From contig CP075494.1 of the NCBI GenBank assembly GCA_021613535.1, positions 2,356,001 to 2,420,000 of the forward strand: a stretch of DNA of 64,000 bases. Reading direction: 5' to 3'. Position 1 is the stretch's first letter; each line of letters starts with the position of its first letter. Of the stretch, positions 54,634 to 64,000 are shown piece by piece. This DNA is from Adineta vaga. Lineage: Eukaryota; Rotifera. A model generated the notes under the pieces. It searched no databases. It was not told the DNA's origin and worked only from the letters and a program-made list of their open reading frames with translations. The position numbers were made by a program, and so were the translations under genes.

Positions 54634-57060
54634 TAAAAAATCAATTAGAAATATGATATATTTATCAACTGAATATCTTAACTTTTCTATTATCTTAATG
54701 TGAAATAGTTATGCAAATGTAGTTAAAAGTCTCAATTTCAGTTTTGTTCACAAAAGTGAATCAATAATGAATGTCGACAGTCGTGAAACAAGGAATTACT
54801 TTAACGATGGTATAACAGAAAGATATTTTCCTGCCCGTACATTGGAAAATAGAAATCTTTTGTTTTGCATATGAAATTTTATAAACAAAAGAATCGCGGG
54901 GAATTTGTATAAATAATACTTACTAACTATTGAACGAAATGAATGCAATAAATGCAATTATTTGATAAATGTGTGTATACTGTTGGTCGTTATTATCCAA
55001 TTGCTAAAATTTCAATAAAAACTGGATCTAAAGCTTAAAAATAATTTGTTTTTAATTCTATAATATAAATGAAAGTTATGTTTTTTGAAGATTGTTTTAC
55101 ACGATAGTTATATGAGTTTCCACAGACTTTACTAAGTTAACTCTATCTATTAAAATATATTGTCTAATACTTTCATTTTGAATATGCACAATAATCATTA
55201 AAATGCTAATAAGAAAAATATTATTTTCTACAGGAAAAACTCAACAAATTCTAAGTGTACTAGAAATAAAATATGCTATTTACTCTTTTTGTCAAATTGT
55301 TTTACTGTTTACACTGCTGCATAGCTGACAAACTTGCAAAATGAACACAATCATTCATAAAGAAGATTGGATATGGATTAACTGTAAAAGATTGATGTAT
55401 TGGATAAAATCATTATGATTCAAGTCTATTAATTACTGGTACAAAGAAAGGAAATTCTGTCATTAAATGTACAATACGCTTCGAAATGTAGGAGAGTTGA
55501 CTAGTATAAAAATTAAAATAGTTCGGCTTGAATTTTCAGTTTAACAGTATAGTCGAAAAATGATTCATCATATTTGTATAAGCAACAAATGAATAATATA
55601 AATAAAAACTAGGAAAGATTGATTGTTTAAAAAAGTATGTTCTTACTAGTTTTTACAAGAGAGTATTTATTTTTTTTATGAATGATTATTATACCGTGGG
55701 TGTATCATGCCTAAAAAAAATTACATTCTATTTATCATTTTACAGGACCACATATAATTAAAATAAAAAGAGGAAACAATGAGTACCAGATTTTCTATTC
55801 GTTATATTCTCATATAGATTTAACAGCCTGTTAATTATTTTTAAAACAACAATATGATAATCATTTTTACTGATTATACAATTGAGATAGATAAGAAAAA
55901 TACTAAAATATTTAGCATTACGATATATATATATATATAAAGATTTCATTATGTTTGGCAGACAATTTTTGTTTACTATTATAAAAAATAAATAGTTTCA
56001 TATTTTTTTCCAATATTTGTTATATCAAAAGAAATTTAAGACAGAACGTAGTTCAGAAAGAAAAGTTCGTAGAGGAACTTAATTTATGTGAAGTCTTTTA
56101 CAAAGAAATTTAATTTTCAGTGGTCATACAGTTTTAAAGTGTTCTCTAAAATCCAGCTTGAACTGTTTGAATCATTGAATTTTGACAATGGACAAAAGAA
56201 TTTCACTTTTAGATCAATTTGTTGATGGTAAATCAATGACACATCACCTGTTACATTGAGATTCAATAGTGTTCGGAGATTATTCTATGAATGGTACTAT
56301 AACTGAGATCAGTCTGTACTTCAATATTATCTATTGTAATATGAGAACCATCATTAATATGGTCGCGAACTTGTTCCATGCTTACAAATCATGGGTGGTC
56401 TTCAACAACTTCTCGGTCTTCAAGAAATAATTTCAGTCAACTTCCTACTTTTCAAAGGCCAGGAGCTTGATCGTCAAAAACAGAATGTAGCTCATTATAA
56501 ATAATGCTTGTTTGAATATTCGGTGCGCAGTACGTACTTTAATGTCTAAACGAAAAATTTCTTTCTCTATATTAGAAAAAAAAGGATGGTGTTGTACTTT
56601 AGTCTCTCTATGTTGCTTTATCTCTGTTGGAACACAATTATACACTATGTTTATAATAATAACAATAATGAATGTGTAACACAAGCAGGCACTAGTGATA
56701 GAAGAACTTATGTAGATAAAGTTCAAGCTTTTCGAACATTCAAATCTACTAATTTATTAGTAACAACTATGTACTCACACTTCTCTTCTGTTTTAATTTA
56801 AAAATCTATCTCAATATAATCGTTTTAAAAGTAATTCCTCAGATGCAAATTCATTGTACCACAGTTGTCAATAAAAAAAAGATTCGGCGATAACCGATGA
56901 ACAATACAGATTTAAAATCATAGTGTTTGACAACCAATTTATCAATCATTGATATTTTTTCGGAATATTGATAAATGAATATATTATCATATTATATTGT
57001 CTGTTGACTTTATTTTTATCACGTATGATATTCAGTGTTGATGGTTAACCTTAGTTTATT
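54634..57060. other. Intergenic 2.4 kb with transposon debris
   Basis: Very AT-rich. The only recognisable content is the mariner-like remnant at 56150-56450. Open frames at 55758-55949, 56445-56726 and 56586-56801 are not supported. Confidence 0.4.
56150..56450 (-). pseudogene. Mariner/Tc1-type transposase remnant
   Basis: The minus strand gives EDREVVEDHP, MEQVRDHINDGSHITIDNIE and SYSTIHRIISEH, resembling the mariner linker and second helix-turn-helix (pattern ...V...I..D.R.T...IA..LGIS..SV..I). After a stop comes NVTGDVSLIYHQQID, resembling the catalytic-Asp block TGDE.W.YHYD. The segment between them is missing and stops intervene. Dead copy, no terminal repeats found. Confidence 0.58.
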
Positions 57061-57789
57061 TTAAATATTTATTGATGTACGAACTACAATTAGAAAAATA
57101 GAAAGAAAAATTGCCAATTTTGATGGAGTTGATATAGTGCCGAGAGCAGTAATAGTAACATCAGCACATGATAACCACATGACACCAGAACCATCTTCAT
57201 TATTACGCCAATAAAATTGAAATATTCCATCTGTTGTCGCAGTTGAAGGAACAGTTATTTGAGCCAAAACAATTTGTCCTAATTGAAATCCAATGGCTGG
57301 TGAAGGACCAATGGATGCTGTTGTCGATACATTTATATAAGTAAATGAAATTGGAGTAAATGTTGAATTAGACATTGTTCCATCACGATAACGAATTTGC
57401 CAACCATCTGTTGGATAAATTGTTTGATTTTCTGTTGTATGAATTTGAGAAATAAATATTTGAAGTGTTTGTATTGAACCAGCTCGCCATGAAGCACTTG
57501 CTGTACCACTAAATCCTGAATCGTATGTACTACCTAATGAGGCGTTAGTTAACAATGTTGAACCATTACAAGTTGTTTGACTTGTTACACTTGCCATAGC
57601 TAATGTACTATTGGCTGCTAAACTCCAAACTGGTCCTTGAGGTCCTAGTGTACCATTAGCAGTGCATGTTGAATTCATACAATAAACATTTCGAGGAGTT
57701 GGATAAACGAAATAACCATGGCCGGAAATTCTTGATACAAAATGGATTAATATTCCAAAAGCAAGAACGAGAAAACAACGAGTGAACAT
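57061..57789 (-). CDS. Secreted LPMO-like copper oxygenase
   Basis: 242 residues, no intron. A signal peptide of 23 residues is followed by HGYFVYPTPRN, so cleavage would expose His24 as the N-terminal copper-binding residue of a lytic polysaccharide monooxygenase. Six or more Cys (YCMNSTC, TTCNGS, WLSCADV) and the C-terminal block FQFYWRNNEDGSGVMWLSCAD resemble chitin-binding-type LPMOs (AA10/AA15-like), which cut polysaccharides oxidatively outside the cell. The second copper His is likely in QIHTTENQT but needs alignment. The C-terminus is a hydrophobic tail after STPSKL, suggesting a GPI anchor. No introns and the family's distribution fit possible transfer from fungi or other microbes (inference). 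Confidence 0.62.
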   Translation of the reverse strand: MFTRCFLVLAFGILIHFVSRISGHGYFVYPTPRNVYCMNSTCTANGTLGPQGPVWSLAANSTLAMASVTSQTTCNGSTLLTNASLGSTYDSGFSGTASASWRAGSIQTLQIFISQIHTTENQTIYPTDGWQIRYRDGTMSNSTFTPISFTYINVSTTASIGPSPAIGFQLGQIVLAQITVPSTATTDGIFQFYWRNNEDGSGVMWLSCADVTITALGTISTPSKLAIFLSIFLIVVRTSINI

Positions 57790-58829
57790 TATTTAGCTGA
57801 TTTTAAGAGACTTTTTTTAGAATGAATATCAATATCGAAAAAAAAGTAATTTTATAGTGTATGGATACGCAATATCAATATGAAAATATATATATAGAAT
57901 CATGTATACCCATTGAATTGCGCATGTTAGTTATTGTATACAGAATGAATATTAAGAAAGAAGAACAGAAAAGAAATGGGCATTACTAATGAGAACGAAT
58001 ATATTATATTTTGCTTCAAATAAACAAATATGAATGGCGTAAAGGGCCTTACTTTCAATGTTTATCGGACAAAAATCATTTATGCGTTAGAAGTAAAATC
58101 TTCACATACTATTATATAAAAAGGAAGTATTACGATGATATAAATAATGCAATAGACGAGAGTAGGAAAGAAAAATAACGATATTGAAGAAAATCAAGAT
58201 TACAGATAAATTGAAAATATTTATTAACGATTATTTCTGTTTATTGATTTTACATTAAAAATAGTATTATTCATGGCGACTTGATTTATTTGTACAAGTA
58301 AAACTGTGTTCTATCAATAAAATATTGTTTCTGTAACTTATAGTTATTTATCAAGACCCTTATCGATAAAAAAAAAGAAATATTTTTCATTGAGGGTATG
58401 GGTGTGGAACTAGTAGGACATACATCCACACCCATCTTCTTCACAATAAATTGTCGAAAATGCTACTTTCCAGTCAATTGTTAGTATATTTTTGTCTATA
58501 GAGTAAACTTGCATCTGTCAGTCATATTCAAAGCAGATGTTCAACTTTATATCTAAACTTTCATCATATAAGTAGATTGCACAACACCCTTGCAATATCT
58601 ACGATTCTTCTTTTCTTTTATACATGAATACCTTGCATTTTCATTCGTTTCTTTTATCTTGACTCAAGAGAAACAGATAAGGAAAGAATTTCATTACATT
58701 AATATAAATGTTTATATCTTCAGGATCTAACTTGCTGTCGTCATCTGAAAATAACTAGGTGCTTCTATTAATTTAAAACGTTAGACACAAATATCAGAAA
58801 GAGACAGTGATACCAAAACAGCATATAGC
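57790..58829. other. Intergenic about 1 kb between divergent genes
   Basis: Upstream of both the LPMO-like and TLDc genes. Holds the hairpin element at 58392-58440; no coding signal. Confidence 0.4.
58392..58440. repeat. Telomere-motif hairpin element
   Basis: TTGAGGGTATGGGTGTGGA, loop ACTAGTAGGACATACA, then TCCACACCCATCTTC. Loop shared with 18139-18184. Confidence 0.65.
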
Positions 58830-59420
58830 ATGAATAGTTCATATACTATAAGCAAAGGGAATGTTGAAGTAACAGATGTGACAAGATCGGCCGAGAATTT
58901 TGTAGGTGATACTCTTATGACCAGGCAACAAAAATTAATCTTAAACGAGTTTTACGGTAAATGCGATCAATCTTGGCAACTGATTTACAAAGCTACGAGA
59001 GATGGATTTGATGCCGCTTCATTTCATCGTCTCTGCACAAATCAAGGACCGACAATGACACTTGTTCAGTCAACAACTAACTGTCTGTTTGGTGGATATG
59101 CTTCAAAGAGTTGGCAATCTTCTTCAGGCTTTGTAGATGCTTCGGAATCATTTCTTTATCTGTTGACCAATGCAAATGGAAATCAACCGACAAAATTTCC
59201 TTATAATAATGATGGAAAAGCATTGTACAATTGCTATTCATACGGACCCATATTTGGTGAAGGAGCTGACTTGTATATCAGTAGCCGAAGTAATATATAT
59301 CTTTGTAGTTATTGTAATTTAGGTGTTAGCTATGTTAACTCACTTGATCTTGGCGTAAATACCTACACTGGCTCACAATTCTTTCAAACCAATGAAATTG
59401 AAATTTTCAAATTATCTTAA
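58830..59420 (+). CDS. TLDc domain protein
   Basis: 196 residues, single exon, starting at the first ATG. Residues 35-195 match the TLDc fold: LIYKATRDGFDAASFHRLC, TMTLVQSTTNCLFGGYAS, SFLYLLTNAN, GPIFGEGADLYIS and the closing EIEIFKLS. TLDc proteins (TLDC1, OXR1, NCOA7 relatives) act in oxidative stress protection and V-ATPase regulation. The usual partner modules (BTB, RING, LysM) are not seen here, so this is a short TLDc-only member or its 5' exons lie upstream. No signal peptide; presumably cytosolic. Confidence 0.82.
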   Translation: MNSSYTISKGNVEVTDVTRSAENFVGDTLMTRQQKLILNEFYGKCDQSWQLIYKATRDGFDAASFHRLCTNQGPTMTLVQSTTNCLFGGYASKSWQSSSGFVDASESFLYLLTNANGNQPTKFPYNNDGKALYNCYSYGPIFGEGADLYISSRSNIYLCSYCNLGVSYVNSLDLGVNTYTGSQFFQTNEIEIFKLS

Positions 59421-60164
59421 TCGTTGACAGAGACTTAAAATAAAAACTCTTATTTGCAGTCAGTTTTGTGAGAAACTCTGTTGTCTGTAGAAATTCAAGT
59501 TCGAACTATATTCGAATCGATGGATAAACTAGAATGAGCAGATGATGTACCAATATCAAAATATATTGAAATTGAGATAATATGAATAAATCAACATTGA
59601 CTACTAGTAGTTTCAAGACTAGACTTGATACATATGGATGCTTATAAATATTCAATATCGACTGAATAGAATTCAGAACATGTAAGAAAAAAGTATCGCA
59701 ACAAATGTGTAGAAAGGTGAGTAACTTTTCGATGAATATAGAAAAAGGATACATGATGATGATAAAGCATTTAATCTAGAAGATATGACAAATACAATTT
59801 TCAAGGATATACTTATGGTCCTATTCCCTTAGATCTTTAACGATGTCTCTTTGTATACCAATTGCGAAAAAATGTTAATTAAAGATTGAAAAAACTTCCA
59901 ACCAATGTATAAAATTATTTCATTTAAAATATGAGTAGTTGGTTTTGATAAACAATAATTATATTGTCAGTAAATCGAATATTAAGTAATGTAAGACGGA
60001 ATCGATTATTCCAAGTGACGATGGAATCATTATCGGATCCACGATATGACCAAAATTGATCAGTCGTATGATTTATTAGATAAATTCAATGTTTTTTATT
60101 CGAAAACTATGTTGGGCAGAAGTAAAACGCATTATTCACTGCAGAATAACATCGCTTTTTATAT
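59421..60164. other. Intergenic, nothing recognised
   Basis: The spacer between convergent TLDc and ART genes. Small open frames lack features. Confidence 0.35.
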
Positions 60165-61353
60165 TTAGTGAAAATAAAAATTCGAAAGAAAAAAAGAAAT
60201 TTTATCAATTTGAGAATTAGTTTTAACTTGTCGAACAGTAAATAAAACAAAAGGTAATAGAAGTACTTCATGTTCATTGTCAAATTCCGAGATGTGTGGC
60301 ATATTATTCGATAGTTTTGATAAATCAATTGCAGAATCACAATAATCAGGAAAATTAAAAACCAACAATACACTTTTTCTTCGAGTTATTGATCGAGGCG
60401 CTGCTCCAAACGCCATGGCGACCTTTGGATCTTTTGAAGTTGACCAAAATGTTTTTGATCAAATTGTACCATGATATTTTAAAGACCATCGATATGCGTA
60501 TATACTGTGTTCGGTTATTCTGACACCGCGATAACATGTACCTCGAAAATGACGCCCCTTGAGTTTATCTAATGATAGTAGTAGACTGCTATACAATGCC
60601 ATAGTAATATAAAAAGGTGTTTGAAGTGTATATAAACGTATTGACTGTTCAATTTCATCATCTATTAAACCCTTTTTTGCGAACAATGTGCATTTTTTAT
60701 ATTGTTTATGATTTGTGGTAACATAGTGGTCAATTATTTTATTAAGAGTATCGAGTAATTGTCTTCTATCTGCTATTTTACCAAATAATTTTAATTGCAA
60801 GCAAGTATTAAATAGGCGTAGGATTTGTTGCATTTCTTTAGTATTTGAATTTGAGCAACCTTCCAACCAACGATCACCCTTAAATACTTCATTTACATCA
60901 CTATCATCATAATCATCACCATCATCAATTTGATCATTATTGTTTTCGACGTTCGTTTCAAATTTATTAGATTCATTCCGCATAGATTTGTCATCACAGA
61001 AACGATTAATACCTCCAGGACGATAAAATAATTCACGAATTTTTTCTGTTTGCGCTTCTTCATAAGCTGTTAAACCATGGCAATTAATCTGATGTCGTAA
61101 ACAATCATATTCAATTAATAGCAAACGAATGATTTCAGTATGCCCATAGTACGTTGCAGCTTGAAGTGGAGTACTCCCATTACTTTCTATATGATTTAAA
61201 TCTTCAAAAGAGATACAATTCAATAGTTCTTTCACTCGTTGAATATCACCATTTCGACATGTCCAATAAAATTCACTTACTTTACCTGTAGAAAGAAATA
61301 TTGAAAAAACATTCTATTGTTCATTCAAAATACTTTTCAATCTTACTCGCCAT
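60165..61353 (-). pseudogene. Ankyrin-ART (arginine ADP-ribosyltransferase-like), in-frame stop
   Basis: A 7-base first exon (61353-61347, ATGGCGA) splices to 61285, giving MASKVSEFYWTCRNGD. Ankyrin repeats follow (GSTPLQAATYYGHTEIIRLL), an acidic linker, then an ART domain with the R motif (CYRGVR), the S-T-S motif (FWSTSKDP) and E-x-E (NEHEVLLLPF). All three R-S-E elements of the NAD-binding site are kept. A TGA at 60459-60461 stops the frame five codons before the S-T-S motif. The frame is otherwise the same on both sides, so this is a point nonsense mutation, plausibly CGA to TGA. Bdelloids have many ankyrin/TPR-ART genes. The domain would ADP-ribosylate proteins; this copy is probably inactive. 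Confidence 0.72.
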
Positions 61354-61620
61354 AAGTAATATATATCGTCTATTCTGATCGAACACAGTATAGATTTTAC
61401 AAGTTCTTCTCGTATTTAAAACCGTGAAATATGAGTACGAAAATCGCTTAATCCTTAACTGATAAAAAAAGGGTGTGGGTGTTAGCGGATAAGATTCATA
61501 CCCTCTCGCTCTCCGACACCCTCAAGTTTCAATTTTAACACTTATGTGTTTATTAATGAATTCTAAAATGAACTCAAAGAAACAAGACAAGAAAGAAAAA
61601 GAGTATAAGTTTGGTGTAAA
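61354..61620. other. Spacer with hairpin element
   Basis: Between the ART gene 5' end and the receptor 3' end; carries the element at 61468-61526. Confidence 0.4.
61468..61526. repeat. Telomere-motif hairpin element
   Basis: AAAGGGTGTGGGTGTTAGCGG, loop, then CATACCCTCTCG and CTCCGACACCCTCAAG. Confidence 0.55.
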
Positions 61621-64000
61621 TTATTCACTCGATTGAATTCTACACTCTGAAGATAATGGATTATCCACGTATTCAACAATAATTTCTGATTTTAATGGAA
61701 TTTTTTTATCATTTTTTGTACGTTGCCAGTTCTCAATATTTTCGTATGTTTTCAATTTGAGATCCCGTCGAAATCGACTATTTGCACTTTCGGGTGTAAG
61801 TAATGGTCGGAATTTTGATGATTGTGAGTTCAACTGGAAGGAAAAATAAAAAATTATTAGTTGTATACATATGTCGTAAAACATCTTACGTCAATCGATA
61901 TCTGTGCCTGACTCGTCTGAAGTTCATTTTCAACTAGATCATTATGAGATGGTGAAACACGTCGATGAATGGGATGAAACCAAAGTTTGTAAAGAAGAAA
62001 AACCATTGCAAATATTTCTATAAGTGAAAAACTAAAGAGAACTGTACGAAAGAAAAGTGCTCCGCGGCGAATAATCGGTGATTGATTATTTTGAACAAAA
62101 TAAATTTCTTCTGTAAACTGAATATTAATAGTCGTTTCTTTCGAATCATATCGTAAATATTCTCCTCGTTCTGCGAAAAACAATTCATCCGAGAGAATAT
62201 CCGTATAAGTTATGAATGGAGCCCATATACCATCGTAATATGTTCTATCGTTGCGTGTCAAAGGCTTTGTTACATTAATAACTTTGATGAGACGTACAAT
62301 GAAAACAGTTGCCAATCCAATCGTTTGATTATTCGTATAAAAAAGAGTACATACGTCAAGTTCATGTAATCGATGCAATGCGGAATCTTCCGTTTCGACA
62401 TCGGATTTTCCATGTAGACAAAGACGAAGTGCTCCGATGAAATAAGGTCCACTAATACCAATACGAACATTTGATGTATGTGTAGGTAGATCAAAACTAA
62501 AGGAACCACTACTACTGTTCAATGATAATGTGCAATTTGTTTCGACTATCGATAAAGGAGTACCTGTATGTCGATTACGTTCAACAATAATATCATTGCA
62601 TTGAGCTCGTGTATTTATCAAATGTATCGTCATAGTAAACGGTTGTTTATTGAGCATATTGAATATTTTCCAATAAGTACCATCAATTCCAGGTAAGGGT
62701 AATTGAAGTGCATTATCAAATTTCGAATTTCGTCGATTATTATCGCATTCCTTGTGAACAGCTTCGCTTGTCTCAATAGGATATGAAACGAAGAAAAAGA
62801 AAGCAAATATCGCACAATATATAATAATAGTAAAAATGACGATCGATGCAAGACCACCAATCCATCGTTCTCCTTCTCCTATGAGATCATTATGCTTGAA
62901 AATAACTTTCGCTCGTTGACGATAAATATCGATCGGAGTTGGACGTCGATGTTTAATGAGAAACATAATAGACCACATCATTAAACATAATGCTGTCGCT
63001 ATTACAGTCCAGAACAAAGGTGTAAAAACCAGACAACTGAATTTTATGTTAGTAGGAAAAAAGTTCAATAATAATAAATCATCGTAATCATCGATAGTCG
63101 GTGTATCCGGATAACTAAATGTTTGAATATATGAATTAAATTCAGTTAAATTGACCTCATCACTAGCACCTAACGGACAAAATGCACTCGAATTACAAGA
63201 TTGACATTTAATCGATGGATAATTTCCAGGATTTTTTGTATTCGGTGGACAGATCGTACACGGACCAGGACCGGATGTATTTTTATAAGTTCCACTTACA
63301 CATGGTTTCGGTTGCAAGACATATAGGCTTCGTGAATCGATTGATACGAGTTTCATAGAACAAAATCCAGCATCAGCAGATGGAATATATACAATATCAC
63401 CATTTCGTAATAGAATTAACAAATTATTCGACCGTGTTCGAATCCGACGGAAAGAATGTTTACGCCAAGACTTTGAGCGTTGAATTCCATCCAAAGTTTG
63501 TTGAATATTCGGAATTATAAAACTAGGTATAATTGCACCACGTGCTCGATTACGAACGACATTTTTATATACCTGTATTTCCGATTGCGATGAATTGTGA
63601 CTTGTAGATTTAAGTACGAGTATCGCAAGTGTTTCATCATCATTAAGCCAAATAGCTGACCGACCAAAACCATTCCAAATTTCGGATTCAGTAATCTCAT
63701 GAAATTTCGTAACAAATCGAGCTAATTTATTTCCATCCATATACGCAACTGTTACTTTATTTAATTGAACTTCACCAATAGCTAATGTCGTTCCCGAAGG
63801 ATTAATTGAAAGTGACATATCATAATCTTGATTATAACCGATTCTTTCCGATCCTTGAATATCATTCATACCAATAGAACTGACGTTAATTACACGAAGT
63901 GGTTGAAGTTCGAATATATAAAGACATTGTTTACTTCGTGAATTATTTTGAATTAAGTGAAATCCAGCAACAGCAGCCCAATCATTTTTCAGATCGAATG
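61621..64000 (-). CDS. Large GCC2/GCC3-type membrane protein, 5' partial
   Basis: The last two exons are 61890-64000 (open to the window edge) and 61833-61621, joined by a 56-bp GTAAGA...CCAG intron. The visible N-terminal part has beta-propeller-like stretches (SLSINPSGTTLAIGEV, NGFGRSAIWLNDDETLAILV). A Cys-rich ephrin-receptor/GCC2-GCC3 module follows (CVSGTYKNTSGPGPCTICPP, CQSCNSSAFCPLG). Then come a membrane helix (FWTVIATALCLMMWSIMFL), a second (VIFTIIIYCAIFAFFFFV), an extracellular domain with several Cys, a third helix (FFRTVLFSFSLIEIFAMVFLL) and a cytoplasmic tail ending CRIQSSE. Probably a large surface receptor or adhesion protein; the start lies outside the window. Function unknown. 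Confidence 0.7.

Noticed and set aside
60459-60461. TGA in the ART gene as a selenocysteine codon
   Set aside because: ART enzymes have no selenocysteine at this site and no SECIS-like structure was noticed; a nonsense mutation is simpler.

Overview
The window reads as nuclear DNA of a bdelloid rotifer (Adineta/Rotaria type). It is strongly AT-rich. Coding runs are broken by short GT-AG introns, mostly 50-200 bp. There are many divergent 7TM receptors, kinesin-light-chain-like TPR and ART-type ADP-ribosyltransferase genes, some bacterial-looking genes, and many scattered TGTGGG/CCCACA-type motifs, the motif known as the bdelloid telomere repeat. This assignment is inference from gene content; no rRNA or mitochondrial marker is present.

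Layout. 0.3-5.5 kb: two minus-strand 7TM receptors with the degraded remains of a p97/VCP-like AAA+ gene and of a MOSC (mARC-like) gene. 5.9-9.7 kb: a secreted two-exon alpha/beta hydrolase and a secreted HAD phosphatase closely resembling bacterial phosphorylcholine phosphatase. 11.0-12.0 kb: a death-effector-like domain protein with a membrane helix. 12.1-14.6 kb: an apparently intact MULE DNA transposon (9-bp target duplication, inverted repeats, four-exon transposase) carrying a tRNA-like gene with a T-run terminator. 15.2-17.6 kb: a 17-unit TPR protein. 18.5-23.3 kb: a secreted Cys-rich protein and two more 7TM receptors.

23.7-30.4 kb holds the most striking gene: tandem C-x5-C-x4-C-x3-H fingers, a DEAH helicase, RING/IBR fingers, a PARP domain and two WWE modules, split by one apparent frameshift. 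Part of a dispersed repeat is built into its coding sequence. 31.4-39.6 kb is a polycystin-1-like gene with NHL repeats, REJ/GAIN-like region, GPS, PLAT and PKD channel.

42.1-54.6 kb is an array of about six copies of a Cys-rich protein family with a transmembrane helix at each end of a large ectodomain. Some copies are intact and some frameshifted. The two best copies are nearly identical at both ends and divergent in the middle. The array is interrupted by a hAT remnant with a small inverted-repeat element nested in it. 56.1-64 kb holds mariner debris, a secreted LPMO-like protein, a TLDc protein, an ankyrin-ART gene with an in-frame stop, and the 3' part of a large receptor-like membrane protein.

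About a dozen short GT-rich/CA-rich hairpin elements sit between the genes, one of them inside the VCP pseudogene. The genes do not form an operon-like pathway. The themes are sensing at the cell surface, secreted enzymes, and RNA/protein surveillance.
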